Shown: one piece after another, positions 41,439-50,981 of the stretch | How positions within the stretch are numbered: position 1 is the first letter of the stretch | Layout: each line of letters starts with the position of its first letter | Origin: Meridianimarinicoccus roseus | GTDB taxonomy: Bacteria > Pseudomonadota > Alphaproteobacteria > Rhodobacterales > Rhodobacteraceae | Length of the DNA: 64,000 nucleotides | NCBI RefSeq assembly: GCF_003172915.1 | Contig: NZ_QGKU01000033.1 | Location: forward strand, 62,001 to 126,000 | Direction of reading: 5' to 3' | The notes under the pieces: model-generated | Told to the model about the DNA's origin: nothing | The model's database searches: none | The model's input: the letters and a program-made list of their open reading frames with translations, nothing else | Translations under genes and position numbers: made by a program

Positions 41439-44400
41439 ATGTCTGATCTCGTGATCACGGGTGTGATCGACGGGCCGCTTTCCGGCGGCCTGCCGAAAGC
41501 TGTCGAACTATATGTGCGCGCCGACATCGCCGACCTGTCCGTCTATGGGCTTGGCAGCGCCAACAATGGCGGCGGCACCGACGGCGAGGAATTCACCTTC
41601 CCCGCTATCTCCGCAACGGCGGGCACCTTTCTCTATCTTGCCTCGGAAAGCGCCGGTTTCACCACGTTCATGGGCTTCGCACCGGATTTCACCGACGGCA
41701 GCGCGCTGGCGATCAATGGCGATGACGCGATAGAGTTGTTCCTGAACGGCAACGTGGTGGACGTCTTCGGCGACCCGGACACAGACGGCACCGGCCAGGC
41801 CTGGGATCATCTGGACGGCTGGGCCTATCGCAACGCCAATGCCGAACCATCGAGCACATTCAACGCTGCGGACTGGACCTTCTCGGGCACCAATGCTCTG
41901 GACAATGAAACCAGCAACGCCACCGCTGGCACGCCCTTCCCGACCGGCAGCTACAGCGCCGCGCCGCAGCCGACCGTGATCAACGCGGTGCTGGGCAGCA
42001 CCACCGGAAACGACAGCGAATACGTCGAAATCTTCGGCGAACCGGGCACGTCGCTTGACGGCCTGAGCCTGATCGTCGTGGAGAGCGACGCCGGAAGCTC
42101 GAACGGGACGATCGACAGCCGCATCGACCTTGGCGCTGGCGATGTGATCGGCACGAACGGCTTCTTCCTGCTGGCGAACGGGCTTGCCGAAGGCACCTAC
42201 GGCGTGACCGCCGACAGGACGCTGAACGAAAATTTCGTCGAGAACAGCAGCTATACGCTGGCGCTGGTGGAAACCGCGACGCTGACCGGCACCACCGTGT
42301 CGGGCAGCGAGACCGTAATCGACGCGGTCGGCGTGACAGATGGCGGCGCGTCCGACAGCTTCGCCTTCGGCGCCCCGGTCGTCGGGCCCGACGGCAGCTT
42401 CCTGCCCGCCGGCGTGCGCCGCACGACTGACGGTGTCGACACCGATAGTGCAGGCGATTTCGGCCTGCTGGACTTCGGTAACGATCCGGCGATCAACACG
42501 CCCACAGCGGGCGGGTCCGACACGCCGCCGCCCGGCCCTACGCTGACCGCGATCTACGACATTCAGGGCGCGGGCCACGTGTCGTCCCTGACCGGTCAGG
42601 TCGTGCTGACCTCTGGCATCGTGACGGCGGTGGACAGCAACGGCTATTACCTGCAGGACGCCACCGGCGACGGCGATATCGCGACCTCGGACGCGATCTT
42701 CGTCTTCACCGGCAACACCCCGCTGGTCAGCGTCGGCGACGCGCTGGAAGTCTCAGGCACGGTGTCGGAATTCACGCCGGGCGGCGCGTCCACCGGCAAC
42801 CTGTCCTCGACCCAGCTGATCAACACCACCGCGACGCTTGTCAGCTCCGGTAACGCACTGCCCGCCGCCACGATCATCGGGCAGAGCGGTCGGCTCGTCC
42901 CCACGTCGAACATCGACGATGACGCCTTCGGCAGCTTCGACCCGATGACCGACGGCATCGACTTCTTCGAAAGCCTCGAAGCGATGCTGGTCACCGCCGA
43001 AGACCTGCTGGCGGTCTCGGGCACCAACCGCTTCGGCGAAATCTTCGCCGTGACGAACCAGGGCGTCGACGCGACCGGCATCAGCAGCCGCGGCACGCTG
43101 AACATCGCGCCGAACGACTTCAACCCCGAGAAGATCCAGATCAACGAAGACACCGGCATCCTGCCCGGCTTCTCGATCCCGATGGTGGATGTGGGCGCGC
43201 AGCTCGGAGACGTGACCGGCGTGATCGGCTACAGCTTCGGCAACTACGAGATCCTGCCGACGCAGGCTTTCGTCGCCTCCCCGTCCAGCCTGACCGCGGA
43301 AGTCACCACGCTGGCCGGCGACGCGGACACGATGACGGTCGCCAGCTACAACGTGCTGAACCTCGATCCGAACGACGCGGACGGCGACACCGACGTCGCA
43401 GACGGCCGCTTCGATGCGATCGCGGCGCAGATCGTGGCGAATCTCGGCGCGCCGGACGTGATCGGGCTGCAGGAAATCCAGGACAACACCGGATCCACCG
43501 ACGACGGCACCGTTTCCGCCAGCCAGACGCTACAGTTGCTGGTCGACGCCATCGTCGCAGCGGGTGGACCCGCCTACAGCTTCATCGACAACACCTTCAT
43601 CGCTGACAATGCCTCGGGCGGTCAGCCGGGCGCGAACATCCGCACCGCGTTCCTGTACAACGACGCGCGCGTGGACCTCGTGCCGGGCAGCGTGCAGACG
43701 ATCGACGGCCAGGGCTCGGGTCAGGCCTTCAACGGCGCGCGCCTGCCGCTGGTCGCCGATTTCGAGTTCAACGGCGAAACCGTGACGGTGGTCAACAACC
43801 ACTTCTCGTCCAAGGGCGGGTCGGCCCCGATCCTGGGCGTCGAGCAGCCGTTCGACCAGCGCCAGGAAGACGTGACCGTCAACGGTTCGCTTGACGAACG
43901 TCAGGCGCAAAGCATGGCGGTGCAGAATTTCCTTGCCGCCAAACTGGCCGCCGACCCGTCGGCGAAGCTGGTCGCCCTCGGTGATTTCAACGAATTCGAG
44001 TTCGTGTCGCCCGTCACCGGCCTGGAAAACGTGCTCAACGCCGATGGCACGGGTGTGAACAACCTGACCAACACCCTGCCCGAGGACGAGCGCTATTCGT
44101 TCAACTTCCAGGGCAACAGCCAGTCGCTCGACCACATCCTGGTGTCCGACAGCCTTGCGGACAACGCGGACTTCGACATCGTCCACGTGAACAGCGAATT
44201 TGCCGATGGCGCGTCGAAAGCATCGGACCACGATCCGCTGCTGGCCACGCTGGGGTTCGAGGTGATGCCGCAGACCTGGACGCTGGAACTGCTGCACATC
44301 ACCGACCAGGAAGCATCCACCGGCAGCATCGGCGACTTTGCCCGCGCGTCGGGTATCCTGAACGCGCTGGAGGCGCAGGACCTCGGAAATGACGGGATTG

Positions 44401-46679
44401 CGGACAACACAGTGCGCCTGTCCTCGGGAGACGCGATCATTCCGGGCGTGTTCTACGACGCGTCGGAAGCGGTCTTCGGCGCGGGCGGCATCGCCGACAT
44501 CCAGCTTGTCAACGAGATGGGGTTCGACGCGGTCGCCTTCGGCAACCACGAGTTCGACAAGGGCACCGCAGAGTTGGCCGAACTGATCGCCGGCTTCGAA
44601 CTGGCCCGCGACGGTGATAACAATTTGATCCTCGACGCGGATGGCGCGGCCACCTTCACCACCACGCCGATCGGCGATTTCAGCGCGCTGACCGGCACGC
44701 CGACGCCTTACACGGGCACAGCCTTCCCGTATCTGTCCACCAATCTGGACTTCGACACCGACCCGGCGCTGAAGGCCTTGGCGGCGCTCGGTGGGCAGGC
44801 GCCCCAGCCAAACACCGTCACTTCGTCGACAATTCTGGACGTGAACGGCGAGATGCTGGGCGTGGTCGGCGCGGTCACCCCGAACCTTGCGGCGATCTCG
44901 TCCACCGGCGGGCTGGGCATTTCTCCCGCCTGGGCGGATGGCACCCCGACCCCGGCCGAACTGGATGCACTGGCGGCCGAGATCCAGGCCGAGGTCGACG
45001 CGCTTCTGGCGGCCAACCCGACGCTGAACAAGGTGGTTCTGCTGGCGCACATGCAGCAGATCACCATCGAGCAGGGCCTCGCCACCCGGCTGGAGAACGT
45101 CGACATCATCGTCGCGGGCGGGTCAAACACCCGGCTCTTCGATGACAACGATTACATCCGTCCCGGCGACAGCGACCAAGGCCAGTACCCGCAGTTCTTT
45201 ACCAATGCGGGCGGCACCACGACGGCGCTGGTCAACACGGACGGCAGCTACAAATACGTTGGTCGACTGGTCATCGACTTCGACGCGGACGGCAACATCA
45301 TCGCAAACAGCTATGATGAAACCGTGTCGGGCGCCTATGCCACCGATGCGACCGGGCTTGCCAATGTCGCAGGCGCAGAGGGCCTGATCGATCCTGAAGT
45401 CCAGGCGATCACCGAGGCGATCCAGGACCAGATCCTTGCCACCGAAGGCAACGTGTTCGGCGTGTCGAACGTGTTCCTGAACGGCAACCGGTCGGGCACG
45501 GCAGGCGATCCCGACGGGGTCCGCACACAGGAAACGAACCTCGGCAACCTGACCGCGGATGCGAACCTGGCCTATGCGCAATCCATCGACAGCACGGTGA
45601 TGGTGTCCATCAAGAACGGCGGCGGCATCCGCGCGTCCATCGGCGAGACGGTCGTCCCCGCCGGCGGGACAGGTTTCGAGCGCCTGCCGAACGGCGAGAT
45701 CCTTGATGACCAGGGCAACGTCGTGAAGCCGGCAGGCGGGATCAGCCAGAACGACATCCAGACCACGCTGGCCTTCAACAACGACCTGTCGCTGCTGACG
45801 GTCACGCGGGCCGAACTGATCGAGATCCTCGAACATGGCATCAGTGGGCTTCCGGGCGTCTCGGGTCGGTTCCCGCAGGTGTCGGGCATCCAGTTCAGCT
45901 TCGACGAAAGCCTGCCCGCCGGCAGCCGGATCGTGAATGCCGCGATCACGGATATGGAGGGTAACGACCTCGACGTGCTGATGCGCGACGGCGTCCTTCA
46001 GGGCGACGCGGCGGCGGGTGTGCGGATCGTCACGCTTGGCTTCCTTGCAGGCGGTGGTGACGGCTATCCGTTCCCGCAGGGGCCTGAAGCCAACCGGGTC
46101 GATCTGGAAAACTTCGACGGCGACGGCATCAACGACGGTGTCGCCACCTTCGCGGCGGATGGGACCGAACAGGACGTGCTGGCCGAATACCTCGCCGCCA
46201 ACTTCGGCGATGCGGCCAATGCGTATGACGTGGCGGACAGCGGACCGGCCGGTGACACCCGGATCCAGAACCTGGCCTTCACGGCGGACACGGTGATCGA
46301 CGAACCCGAGTTCAACCTGATCCTCGGCCAGGGGGCGCGCGATCGCCTGACCGGTACCGACGAGGCCGACATGATCGTCAGCGGCGCCGGGTCGTACGAG
46401 ACGATGGAAGGCGGCCTTGGCGGGGACGTGTTCGTCTTCGGCTTGGAAACAATGAACGGCCTGCGCGAGCGCGACATCATCAGCGACTACGAGGTCGGAG
46501 TGGACGTGATCGGCCTGACCGGAGGGGCGACGGTGGCGGATATCCGCGAAACCTCGTCCGCCGTGGTGGTCTATTTCGACGATCCGACCGGAGCGCAGGA
46601 CGCGCTGTTCGTCCGGGGTGACGGTGTGACCGCCGCCAACCTCACATTCGAAACCATCGACACGATCTCCTTCGTGTAA
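41439..46679 (+). CDS. Secreted nuclease/5'-nucleotidase fusion with RTX-type C-terminus
   Basis: 1746 residues without a signal peptide. Domains in order: lamin-tail-like N-terminus (about 1-110) and a second such region (170-310); a beta domain; an ExeM/NucH-type endonuclease/exonuclease/phosphatase domain (635-935: ASYNVLNLDP, GLQEIQD, VNNHFSSKGG, LGDFNEFEF, SDHDPLL); and a 5'-nucleotidase unit (950-1600: HITDQEA, SGDAIIPG, GNHEFDKG, LLAHMQQ, KNGGGIRASIG). The metal motif usually read as GGHSH/Q is GGSNTRLF. A degenerate RTX region (LTGTDEADMIVSGAG) closes it, implying type I secretion. Together with the Pho box, this fits taking phosphate from extracellular DNA. Confidence 0.9.
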   Translation: MSDLVITGVIDGPLSGGLPKAVELYVRADIADLSVYGLGSANNGGGTDGEEFTFPAISATAGTFLYLASESAGFTTFMGFAPDFTDGSALAINGDDAIELFLNGNVVDVFGDPDTDGTGQAWDHLDGWAYRNANAEPSSTFNAADWTFSGTNALDNETSNATAGTPFPTGSYSAAPQPTVINAVLGSTTGNDSEYVEIFGEPGTSLDGLSLIVVESDAGSSNGTIDSRIDLGAGDVIGTNGFFLLANGLAEGTYGVTADRTLNENFVENSSYTLALVETATLTGTTVSGSETVIDAVGVTDGGASDSFAFGAPVVGPDGSFLPAGVRRTTDGVDTDSAGDFGLLDFGNDPAINTPTAGGSDTPPPGPTLTAIYDIQGAGHVSSLTGQVVLTSGIVTAVDSNGYYLQDATGDGDIATSDAIFVFTGNTPLVSVGDALEVSGTVSEFTPGGASTGNLSSTQLINTTATLVSSGNALPAATIIGQSGRLVPTSNIDDDAFGSFDPMTDGIDFFESLEAMLVTAEDLLAVSGTNRFGEIFAVTNQGVDATGISSRGTLNIAPNDFNPEKIQINEDTGILPGFSIPMVDVGAQLGDVTGVIGYSFGNYEILPTQAFVASPSSLTAEVTTLAGDADTMTVASYNVLNLDPNDADGDTDVADGRFDAIAAQIVANLGAPDVIGLQEIQDNTGSTDDGTVSASQTLQLLVDAIVAAGGPAYSFIDNTFIADNASGGQPGANIRTAFLYNDARVDLVPGSVQTIDGQGSGQAFNGARLPLVADFEFNGETVTVVNNHFSSKGGSAPILGVEQPFDQRQEDVTVNGSLDERQAQSMAVQNFLAAKLAADPSAKLVALGDFNEFEFVSPVTGLENVLNADGTGVNNLTNTLPEDERYSFNFQGNSQSLDHILVSDSLADNADFDIVHVNSEFADGASKASDHDPLLATLGFEVMPQTWTLELLHITDQEASTGSIGDFARASGILNALEAQDLGNDGIADNTVRLSSGDAIIPGVFYDASEAVFGAGGIADIQLVNEMGFDAVAFGNHEFDKGTAELAELIAGFELARDGDNNLILDADGAATFTTTPIGDFSALTGTPTPYTGTAFPYLSTNLDFDTDPALKALAALGGQAPQPNTVTSSTILDVNGEMLGVVGAVTPNLAAISSTGGLGISPAWADGTPTPAELDALAAEIQAEVDALLAANPTLNKVVLLAHMQQITIEQGLATRLENVDIIVAGGSNTRLFDDNDYIRPGDSDQGQYPQFFTNAGGTTTALVNTDGSYKYVGRLVIDFDADGNIIANSYDETVSGAYATDATGLANVAGAEGLIDPEVQAITEAIQDQILATEGNVFGVSNVFLNGNRSGTAGDPDGVRTQETNLGNLTADANLAYAQSIDSTVMVSIKNGGGIRASIGETVVPAGGTGFERLPNGEILDDQGNVVKPAGGISQNDIQTTLAFNNDLSLLTVTRAELIEILEHGISGLPGVSGRFPQVSGIQFSFDESLPAGSRIVNAAITDMEGNDLDVLMRDGVLQGDAAAGVRIVTLGFLAGGGDGYPFPQGPEANRVDLENFDGDGINDGVATFAADGTEQDVLAEYLAANFGDAANAYDVADSGPAGDTRIQNLAFTADTVIDEPEFNLILGQGARDRLTGTDEADMIVSGAGSYETMEGGLGGDVFVFGLETMNGLRERDIISDYEVGVDVIGLTGGATVADIRETSSAVVVYFDDPTGAQDALFVRGDGVTAANLTFETIDTISFV

Positions 46680-46702
46680 GACAAGAACGGAAAAGCAAAA
46701 CC

Positions 46703-47290
46703 ATGAAATCGCTTATCTCCGCCCTCGCCTTCGGGTTCGCCGCGCTCGGTGCGGCAGACCATGCCGAGGCCGCCCCCTTGAACGTCGCAACCGACACTCC
46801 GCTGATCGACATTCCCTTTGCGTCTGCCGATTTCCTCGATCTGGGCGGGTTCGGCGACCTTTCCATTCTGGGCGCGGAAGGTCTGGCCAGCGGCACGCCC
46901 CAGTCCGGCACGCTGTCGCTCGATGTCCTGATCAGCTTCGATACCACCGATCCGGCAGGCACAATCGGGGGGGCGCTGTTCTCGATGGACGACAACGGCG
47001 CCTTCCTTGACGGAACGCTGGTGCAGTCGGGGTTCGACGGCGACATCCTGCAACTGCTGTTCGGTAACCTGACCGGCAGCGCCGCCGCCGATTTCGGCCC
47101 CTTTGCCCTGCTCGAGGCAGTGTTCCTCTTCCCCGCGCTGGGAACCGATCCACTTTCGCAACTGACCGACGCAACCACCTACGACGTGTTCGGCACCCTG
47201 TCCTCAGCCACCCCCGTACCTCTGCCCGCCGCGCTGCCGCTGCTGGCGGCCGGTCTGGGCGGGCTCGTGCTCCTGCGTCGCCGGAGCTGA
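46703..47290 (+). CDS. VPLPA-CTERM sorting-domain protein
   Basis: 195 residues: signal peptide ending near AEAAPL, a short beta-rich acidic body, and the C-terminal tripartite sorting tag VPLPAALPLL, hydrophobic helix, RRRS. This tag is typical of Rhodobacterales surface or exopolysaccharide-associated proteins processed by an exosortase-like enzyme. It lies 23 bases after the nuclease fusion and may share its phosphate control. No catalytic domain is seen. Confidence 0.85.
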   Translation: MKSLISALAFGFAALGAADHAEAAPLNVATDTPLIDIPFASADFLDLGGFGDLSILGAEGLASGTPQSGTLSLDVLISFDTTDPAGTIGGALFSMDDNGAFLDGTLVQSGFDGDILQLLFGNLTGSAAADFGPFALLEAVFLFPALGTDPLSQLTDATTYDVFGTLSSATPVPLPAALPLLAAGLGGLVLLRRRS

Positions 47291-47310
47291 CAGAGCGACC
47301 GCTCGCGCCC

Positions 47311-47344
47311 AAGGGGGCTCGCCGCGCGACCGGCGGGCCCCTTT
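47311..47344 (+). terminator. Likely terminator after the VPLPA-CTERM gene
   Basis: A GC-rich stem (47311-47324 with 47331-47343, one bulge) has a 6-base loop and ends in CTTT. It begins 21 bases past the stop. Confidence 0.7.
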
Positions 47345-47445
47345 CGCGTTCGGGCCGCAGCGCTACACGGCGCCTCACTTTCCTGTAACGGCGATTGCGG
47401 GGCGACGGGGCGCGCGGCATAACGCTTCCCGAAGGGGAAGGTTTG

Positions 47446-48066
47446 ATGCTGGACACCGCTGCGCGCAAACTGATCGATCCGCCGCTGAACCGGCTGGGCC
47501 GCGGGCTGGCATCGCTGGGTGTGCGGGCCAACCAGGTTACGCTTGCCGGGTTGGCACTTGGGTTGGCCAGCGCCGCGATGATCTGGGCGGGTCACTGCGC
47601 ACTGGCGTTGCTGCCGCTGCTGGCCTCGCGACTTGCAGACGGTCTGGACGGAGCCGTTGCGCGGGCGACGCAGAAGACCGATTTCGGTGGCTACCTTGAT
47701 ATCGCAGCGGATTTCCTGTTCTACGGCGCGGTCCCGCTGGCCTTCGTGCTGCTTGACCCGGTGGCCAACGGGGCGGCCGGCGCCTTCCTTTTGGCGGCGT
47801 TCTACTTCAACGGGACAAGTTTTCTCGGCTACGCCATCCTGGCCGAACGGCACGGTCTGCGCACCGATGCGCAGGGGATCAAGTCGCTCTATTTCTCGAA
47901 CGGGCTTCTCGAAGGCACTGAAACAATCGCTTTTTTTGTGCTGCTTTGTCTTTTGCCCGCCCATTTCGCACCGCTTGCCTGGGGCTTCGGCGCCCTGTGT
48001 TACGCCACCGCGACGCTGCGCATCCTTGCCGCGCGGCGCGTGTTCTCAGATCGAAAGGATCCCTGA
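47446..48066 (+). CDS. CDP-alcohol phosphatidyltransferase, YnjF-like
   Basis: 206 residues, about six membrane helices, and the catalytic motif of the family, DGAVARATQKTDFGGYLDIAAD (residues about 67-88), with the conserved Asp, Gly, Ala-Arg and terminal Asp pair. It transfers a phosphatidyl or similar group from a CDP-activated lipid or alcohol; the acceptor is unknown. The ATG at 47446 follows AAGGGGAAGG. It overlaps the ynjB-like gene by one base (TGATG). In E. coli, ynjF also lies by ynjBCD. Confidence 0.85.
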   Translation: MLDTAARKLIDPPLNRLGRGLASLGVRANQVTLAGLALGLASAAMIWAGHCALALLPLLASRLADGLDGAVARATQKTDFGGYLDIAADFLFYGAVPLAFVLLDPVANGAAGAFLLAAFYFNGTSFLGYAILAERHGLRTDAQGIKSLYFSNGLLEGTETIAFFVLLCLLPAHFAPLAWGFGALCYATATLRILAARRVFSDRKDP

Positions 48067-49271
48067 TGAACCTGCTCCGTTCCCTTGCCGTGCTGGCGCT
48101 CGCCGCGCAGCCCGCGCTGGCAGCCGATCCCGACCCTTCGGACTGGTCCGCCGTCCTTGAGGAGGCGCGAGGCCAGACGGTGTTCTGGAACGCCTGGGGC
48201 GGGTCCACGGCGACCAACGATTTCATCGCGTGGGCCGGGCGGCGCGTGGCGGAAGACCATGGCGTCACGGTGGAACATGTAAAGCTGACCGACACGGCGG
48301 ATGCCGTCACCCGCGTGCTGACAGAACGGCAGGCCGGAAAGGACAGCGGCGGCGCCATAGACATGATCTGGATCAACGGGCCGAACTTCGCGGCGATGAA
48401 GGATGCGGACCTGCTGTTCGGCCCGTTCGCCGAAGCCTTGCCGAACTGGAGCTTTGTCGATGTGGACGGCAAGACCGTGCGCAGCGATTTCACCGTGCCG
48501 ACCGACGGCTATGAAGCGCCCTGGGCGATGGCGCAGGTGGTGTTCATGCACGACACCGAAGACCTGCCTGAGCCGCTGGGCAGCATGGCTGCGATCCGCG
48601 ACTGGGCGGTCGCCAACCCTGGCCGGTTCACGTATCCGCAGCCGCCCGACTTCCTCGGAGTGACATTCCTGAAGCAGGCGCTGATCGACATCACCCAAGA
48701 CGCGGAGGTGCTGCAACGACCCGTGACCGAAGCCGACTACGACGCGGTGACGGACCCGCTCTGGGCTTATCTCGACACGCTGACCCCGGCGCTTTGGCGC
48801 AGCGGGCGGGCCTACCCCGCGAACGGGCCGGCGCAGTTGCAACTGATCGCCGACAACGAGATCGACCTTGCCATCTCGTTCAGCCCCGGCGAAGCGACCG
48901 CCGCGATCGAAACAGGGCAATTGCCGCCCAGCGTTCGCACCTTCGTTCTGGATCGCGGCACGCTCGGCAATGCGTCCTTCGTGGCGATCCCCTACAATTC
49001 CGGCGCCAAGGCCGGCGCGATGGTGCTGGCGAACTTCCTGATGTCGCCCGAGGCGCAATTGCGCGCGCAGGACCCCGCCGTGCTTGGCTATGGAACGGTG
49101 CTGGACATGGACCGTCTGCCGGAAGCCGACCGCGCGGCCTTCGCAGCGCTGGACCAAGGCATCGCGACGCTGGCCCCGGACGAACTTGGACAGGTCCAGC
49201 CCGAGCCGCACCCAAGCTGGATGACCCGCATCGCCGAGGACTGGACCCGCCGCTACGGCACCGGCCAGTAG
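48066..49271 (+). CDS. ynjB: ABC transporter substrate-binding protein, YnjB-like
   Basis: 401 residues with a signal peptide ending near PALAADP and a type 2 periplasmic-binding fold. YnjB hallmarks are TVFWNAWGGSTATNDFIAW, DMIWINGPNFAAMK and the late NSGAKAGAMVLANFLMSPEAQLRAQ. Relatives bind unidentified, perhaps thiamine- or phosphonate-like, ligands; the substrate is not known. It overlaps the phosphatidyltransferase gene, and the permease gene follows after 18 bases. Confidence 0.88.
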   Translation: MNLLRSLAVLALAAQPALAADPDPSDWSAVLEEARGQTVFWNAWGGSTATNDFIAWAGRRVAEDHGVTVEHVKLTDTADAVTRVLTERQAGKDSGGAIDMIWINGPNFAAMKDADLLFGPFAEALPNWSFVDVDGKTVRSDFTVPTDGYEAPWAMAQVVFMHDTEDLPEPLGSMAAIRDWAVANPGRFTYPQPPDFLGVTFLKQALIDITQDAEVLQRPVTEADYDAVTDPLWAYLDTLTPALWRSGRAYPANGPAQLQLIADNEIDLAISFSPGEATAAIETGQLPPSVRTFVLDRGTLGNASFVAIPYNSGAKAGAMVLANFLMSPEAQLRAQDPAVLGYGTVLDMDRLPEADRAAFAALDQGIATLAPDELGQVQPEPHPSWMTRIAEDWTRRYGTGQ

Positions 49272-49289
49272 GCGCTGGCTGGTCGGACC

Positions 49290-50981
49290 ATGCCGCGGGA
49301 CGGGCTTGTGCGCAGCGTGCCCGCGCTGACGCTGCTGGCGATGCTGGGGCCGGTGCTGGCAGGGCTATGGGGCACCGTGCTGCCTGCGCTCGGCCACCTG
49401 CCCGCTGCGGGCGAGACCGGCCTCTCCGGCGCGCCCTTCGCCCGCCTGCTGGACTGGCCCGGCCTGCCGCGCGCGATCTGGCTGTCGCTGGGGACGGGGC
49501 TTGCGGCGACGCTGATCTCGCTCGGCATAGTTGCGCTGATCGTGGCGGGCTGGTGGGGCACACCGGCCTTCCGGGCGCTGGAAAGGGCGCTGTCGCCACT
49601 GCTGTCGGTGCCCCACGCGGCCGCGGCGTTCGGACTGGCCTTCCTGATCGCGCCATCGGGCTGGATCGCGCGGGTCGTGTCGCCCGCGCTGACCGGCTGG
49701 GACCGGCCCCCCGACTGGCTGATCGTGAACGATCCGTGGGGCCTGTCCCTGATTGCCGGTCTGGTCGCCAAGGAGGTCCCGTTCCTATTGCTGATGACGC
49801 TGGCCGCTCTGGGACAAAGCGACGGCGCACGCAGCCTGCGCGTGGCGCAGGCACTGGGATACGGCCGGGTCACAGGATGGCTGAAATGCGTTTTTCCCCG
49901 GGTCTACGCGCAGATCCGGCTGCCGGTCTTCGTTGTGCTTGTTTTCGGGATGTCGGTGGTGGACGTGGCCGTGATCCTCGGGCCGACGACCCCCGCCACA
50001 CTCTCCGTGCAGATCGTGCGCTGGATGAACGACCCGGACCTCGCCCTGCGGATGACCGCGGCAGCGGGCGCGCTGCTGCAATTGGCGCTGGTGCTGGGCG
50101 CGCTGTGCCTGTGGTGGCTGGGCGAACGCGCGGCGGCACGTCTGGGCCGGGCGGCTGTCCTGCGCGGCGGCAGAGGCTGGGCCGACCCGGCATTGCGCGC
50201 GGGCGGGCTGCTGGCCGGGGCCGTGTCGGCGCTGGCCATGCTGGCAGGGATCGCGGCACTGTTCCTGTGGTCCGTCGCTGGTTTCTGGGGCTTCCCCGAT
50301 GCGCTGCCCGAAGCCTACAGTCTGCGCACATGGACCCGCGCGGCCCCCGGTATGGCAGACGCGCTGGCCGACACTGCGCTGGTGGCACTGGCCGCTACCG
50401 CGCTGGCGCTGATGCTGGTCCTCGGGTGCCTGGAGGCCGAGCATCGCAGCGGGCGCGCGCTGACGCGGCGCGGGCTTTGGCTGATCTACCTGCCACTTCT
50501 GTTGCCGCAGACCGCCTTCCTGCCCGGACTTCAGACGCTGTTGCTGGGCATCGGCGCCGATACCGGCCGCGCCCCGGTGATCGCCGCGCATCTGGTTTTC
50601 GTGCTGCCCTATGTCTTTCTGTCGCTGGGCGATCCGTGGCGCGCCTGGGACGTGCGGCACGGACGCATTGCCGCCGCGCTCGGGGCGGGTCCGTGGCGGG
50701 TGCTTTGGACGGTGCGGCTGCCGATGCTGCTGCGCCCGGTGCTTACCGCCGCCGCCGTAGGCATCGCGGTTTCGGTCGGGCAGTATCTTCCCACTCTGCT
50801 GATCGGCGGCGGGAGGGTCGCGACGCTGACAACCGAAGCTGTGGCGCTGGCGTCGGGCGGGGACCGGCGCGCGATCGGCGCCTATGGCGTGGCGCAGACG
50901 GCTGCCGCGCTGCTGCCCTTCGCCGTCGCGCTGGTCGTGCCAACGCTCGTCTGGCGTAACCGTCGGGGGCTGCATGGCTGA
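49290..50981 (+). CDS. ynjC: ABC transporter permease, YnjC-like (fused double permease)
   Basis: 563 residues with two permease halves in one chain, about twelve helices. Each half has an EAA-type loop: SDGARSLRVAQALGYGRVTGWLKCVFPRV at about residues 175-203, and RHGRIAAALGAGPWRVLWTVRLPML near residues 455-479. Such fused permeases are typical of the YnjC/ThiP group. It overlaps the ATPase gene by 8 bases. Confidence 0.88.
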   Translation: MPRDGLVRSVPALTLLAMLGPVLAGLWGTVLPALGHLPAAGETGLSGAPFARLLDWPGLPRAIWLSLGTGLAATLISLGIVALIVAGWWGTPAFRALERALSPLLSVPHAAAAFGLAFLIAPSGWIARVVSPALTGWDRPPDWLIVNDPWGLSLIAGLVAKEVPFLLLMTLAALGQSDGARSLRVAQALGYGRVTGWLKCVFPRVYAQIRLPVFVVLVFGMSVVDVAVILGPTTPATLSVQIVRWMNDPDLALRMTAAAGALLQLALVLGALCLWWLGERAAARLGRAAVLRGGRGWADPALRAGGLLAGAVSALAMLAGIAALFLWSVAGFWGFPDALPEAYSLRTWTRAAPGMADALADTALVALAATALALMLVLGCLEAEHRSGRALTRRGLWLIYLPLLLPQTAFLPGLQTLLLGIGADTGRAPVIAAHLVFVLPYVFLSLGDPWRAWDVRHGRIAAALGAGPWRVLWTVRLPMLLRPVLTAAAVGIAVSVGQYLPTLLIGGGRVATLTTEAVALASGGDRRAIGAYGVAQTAAALLPFAVALVVPTLVWRNRRGLHG

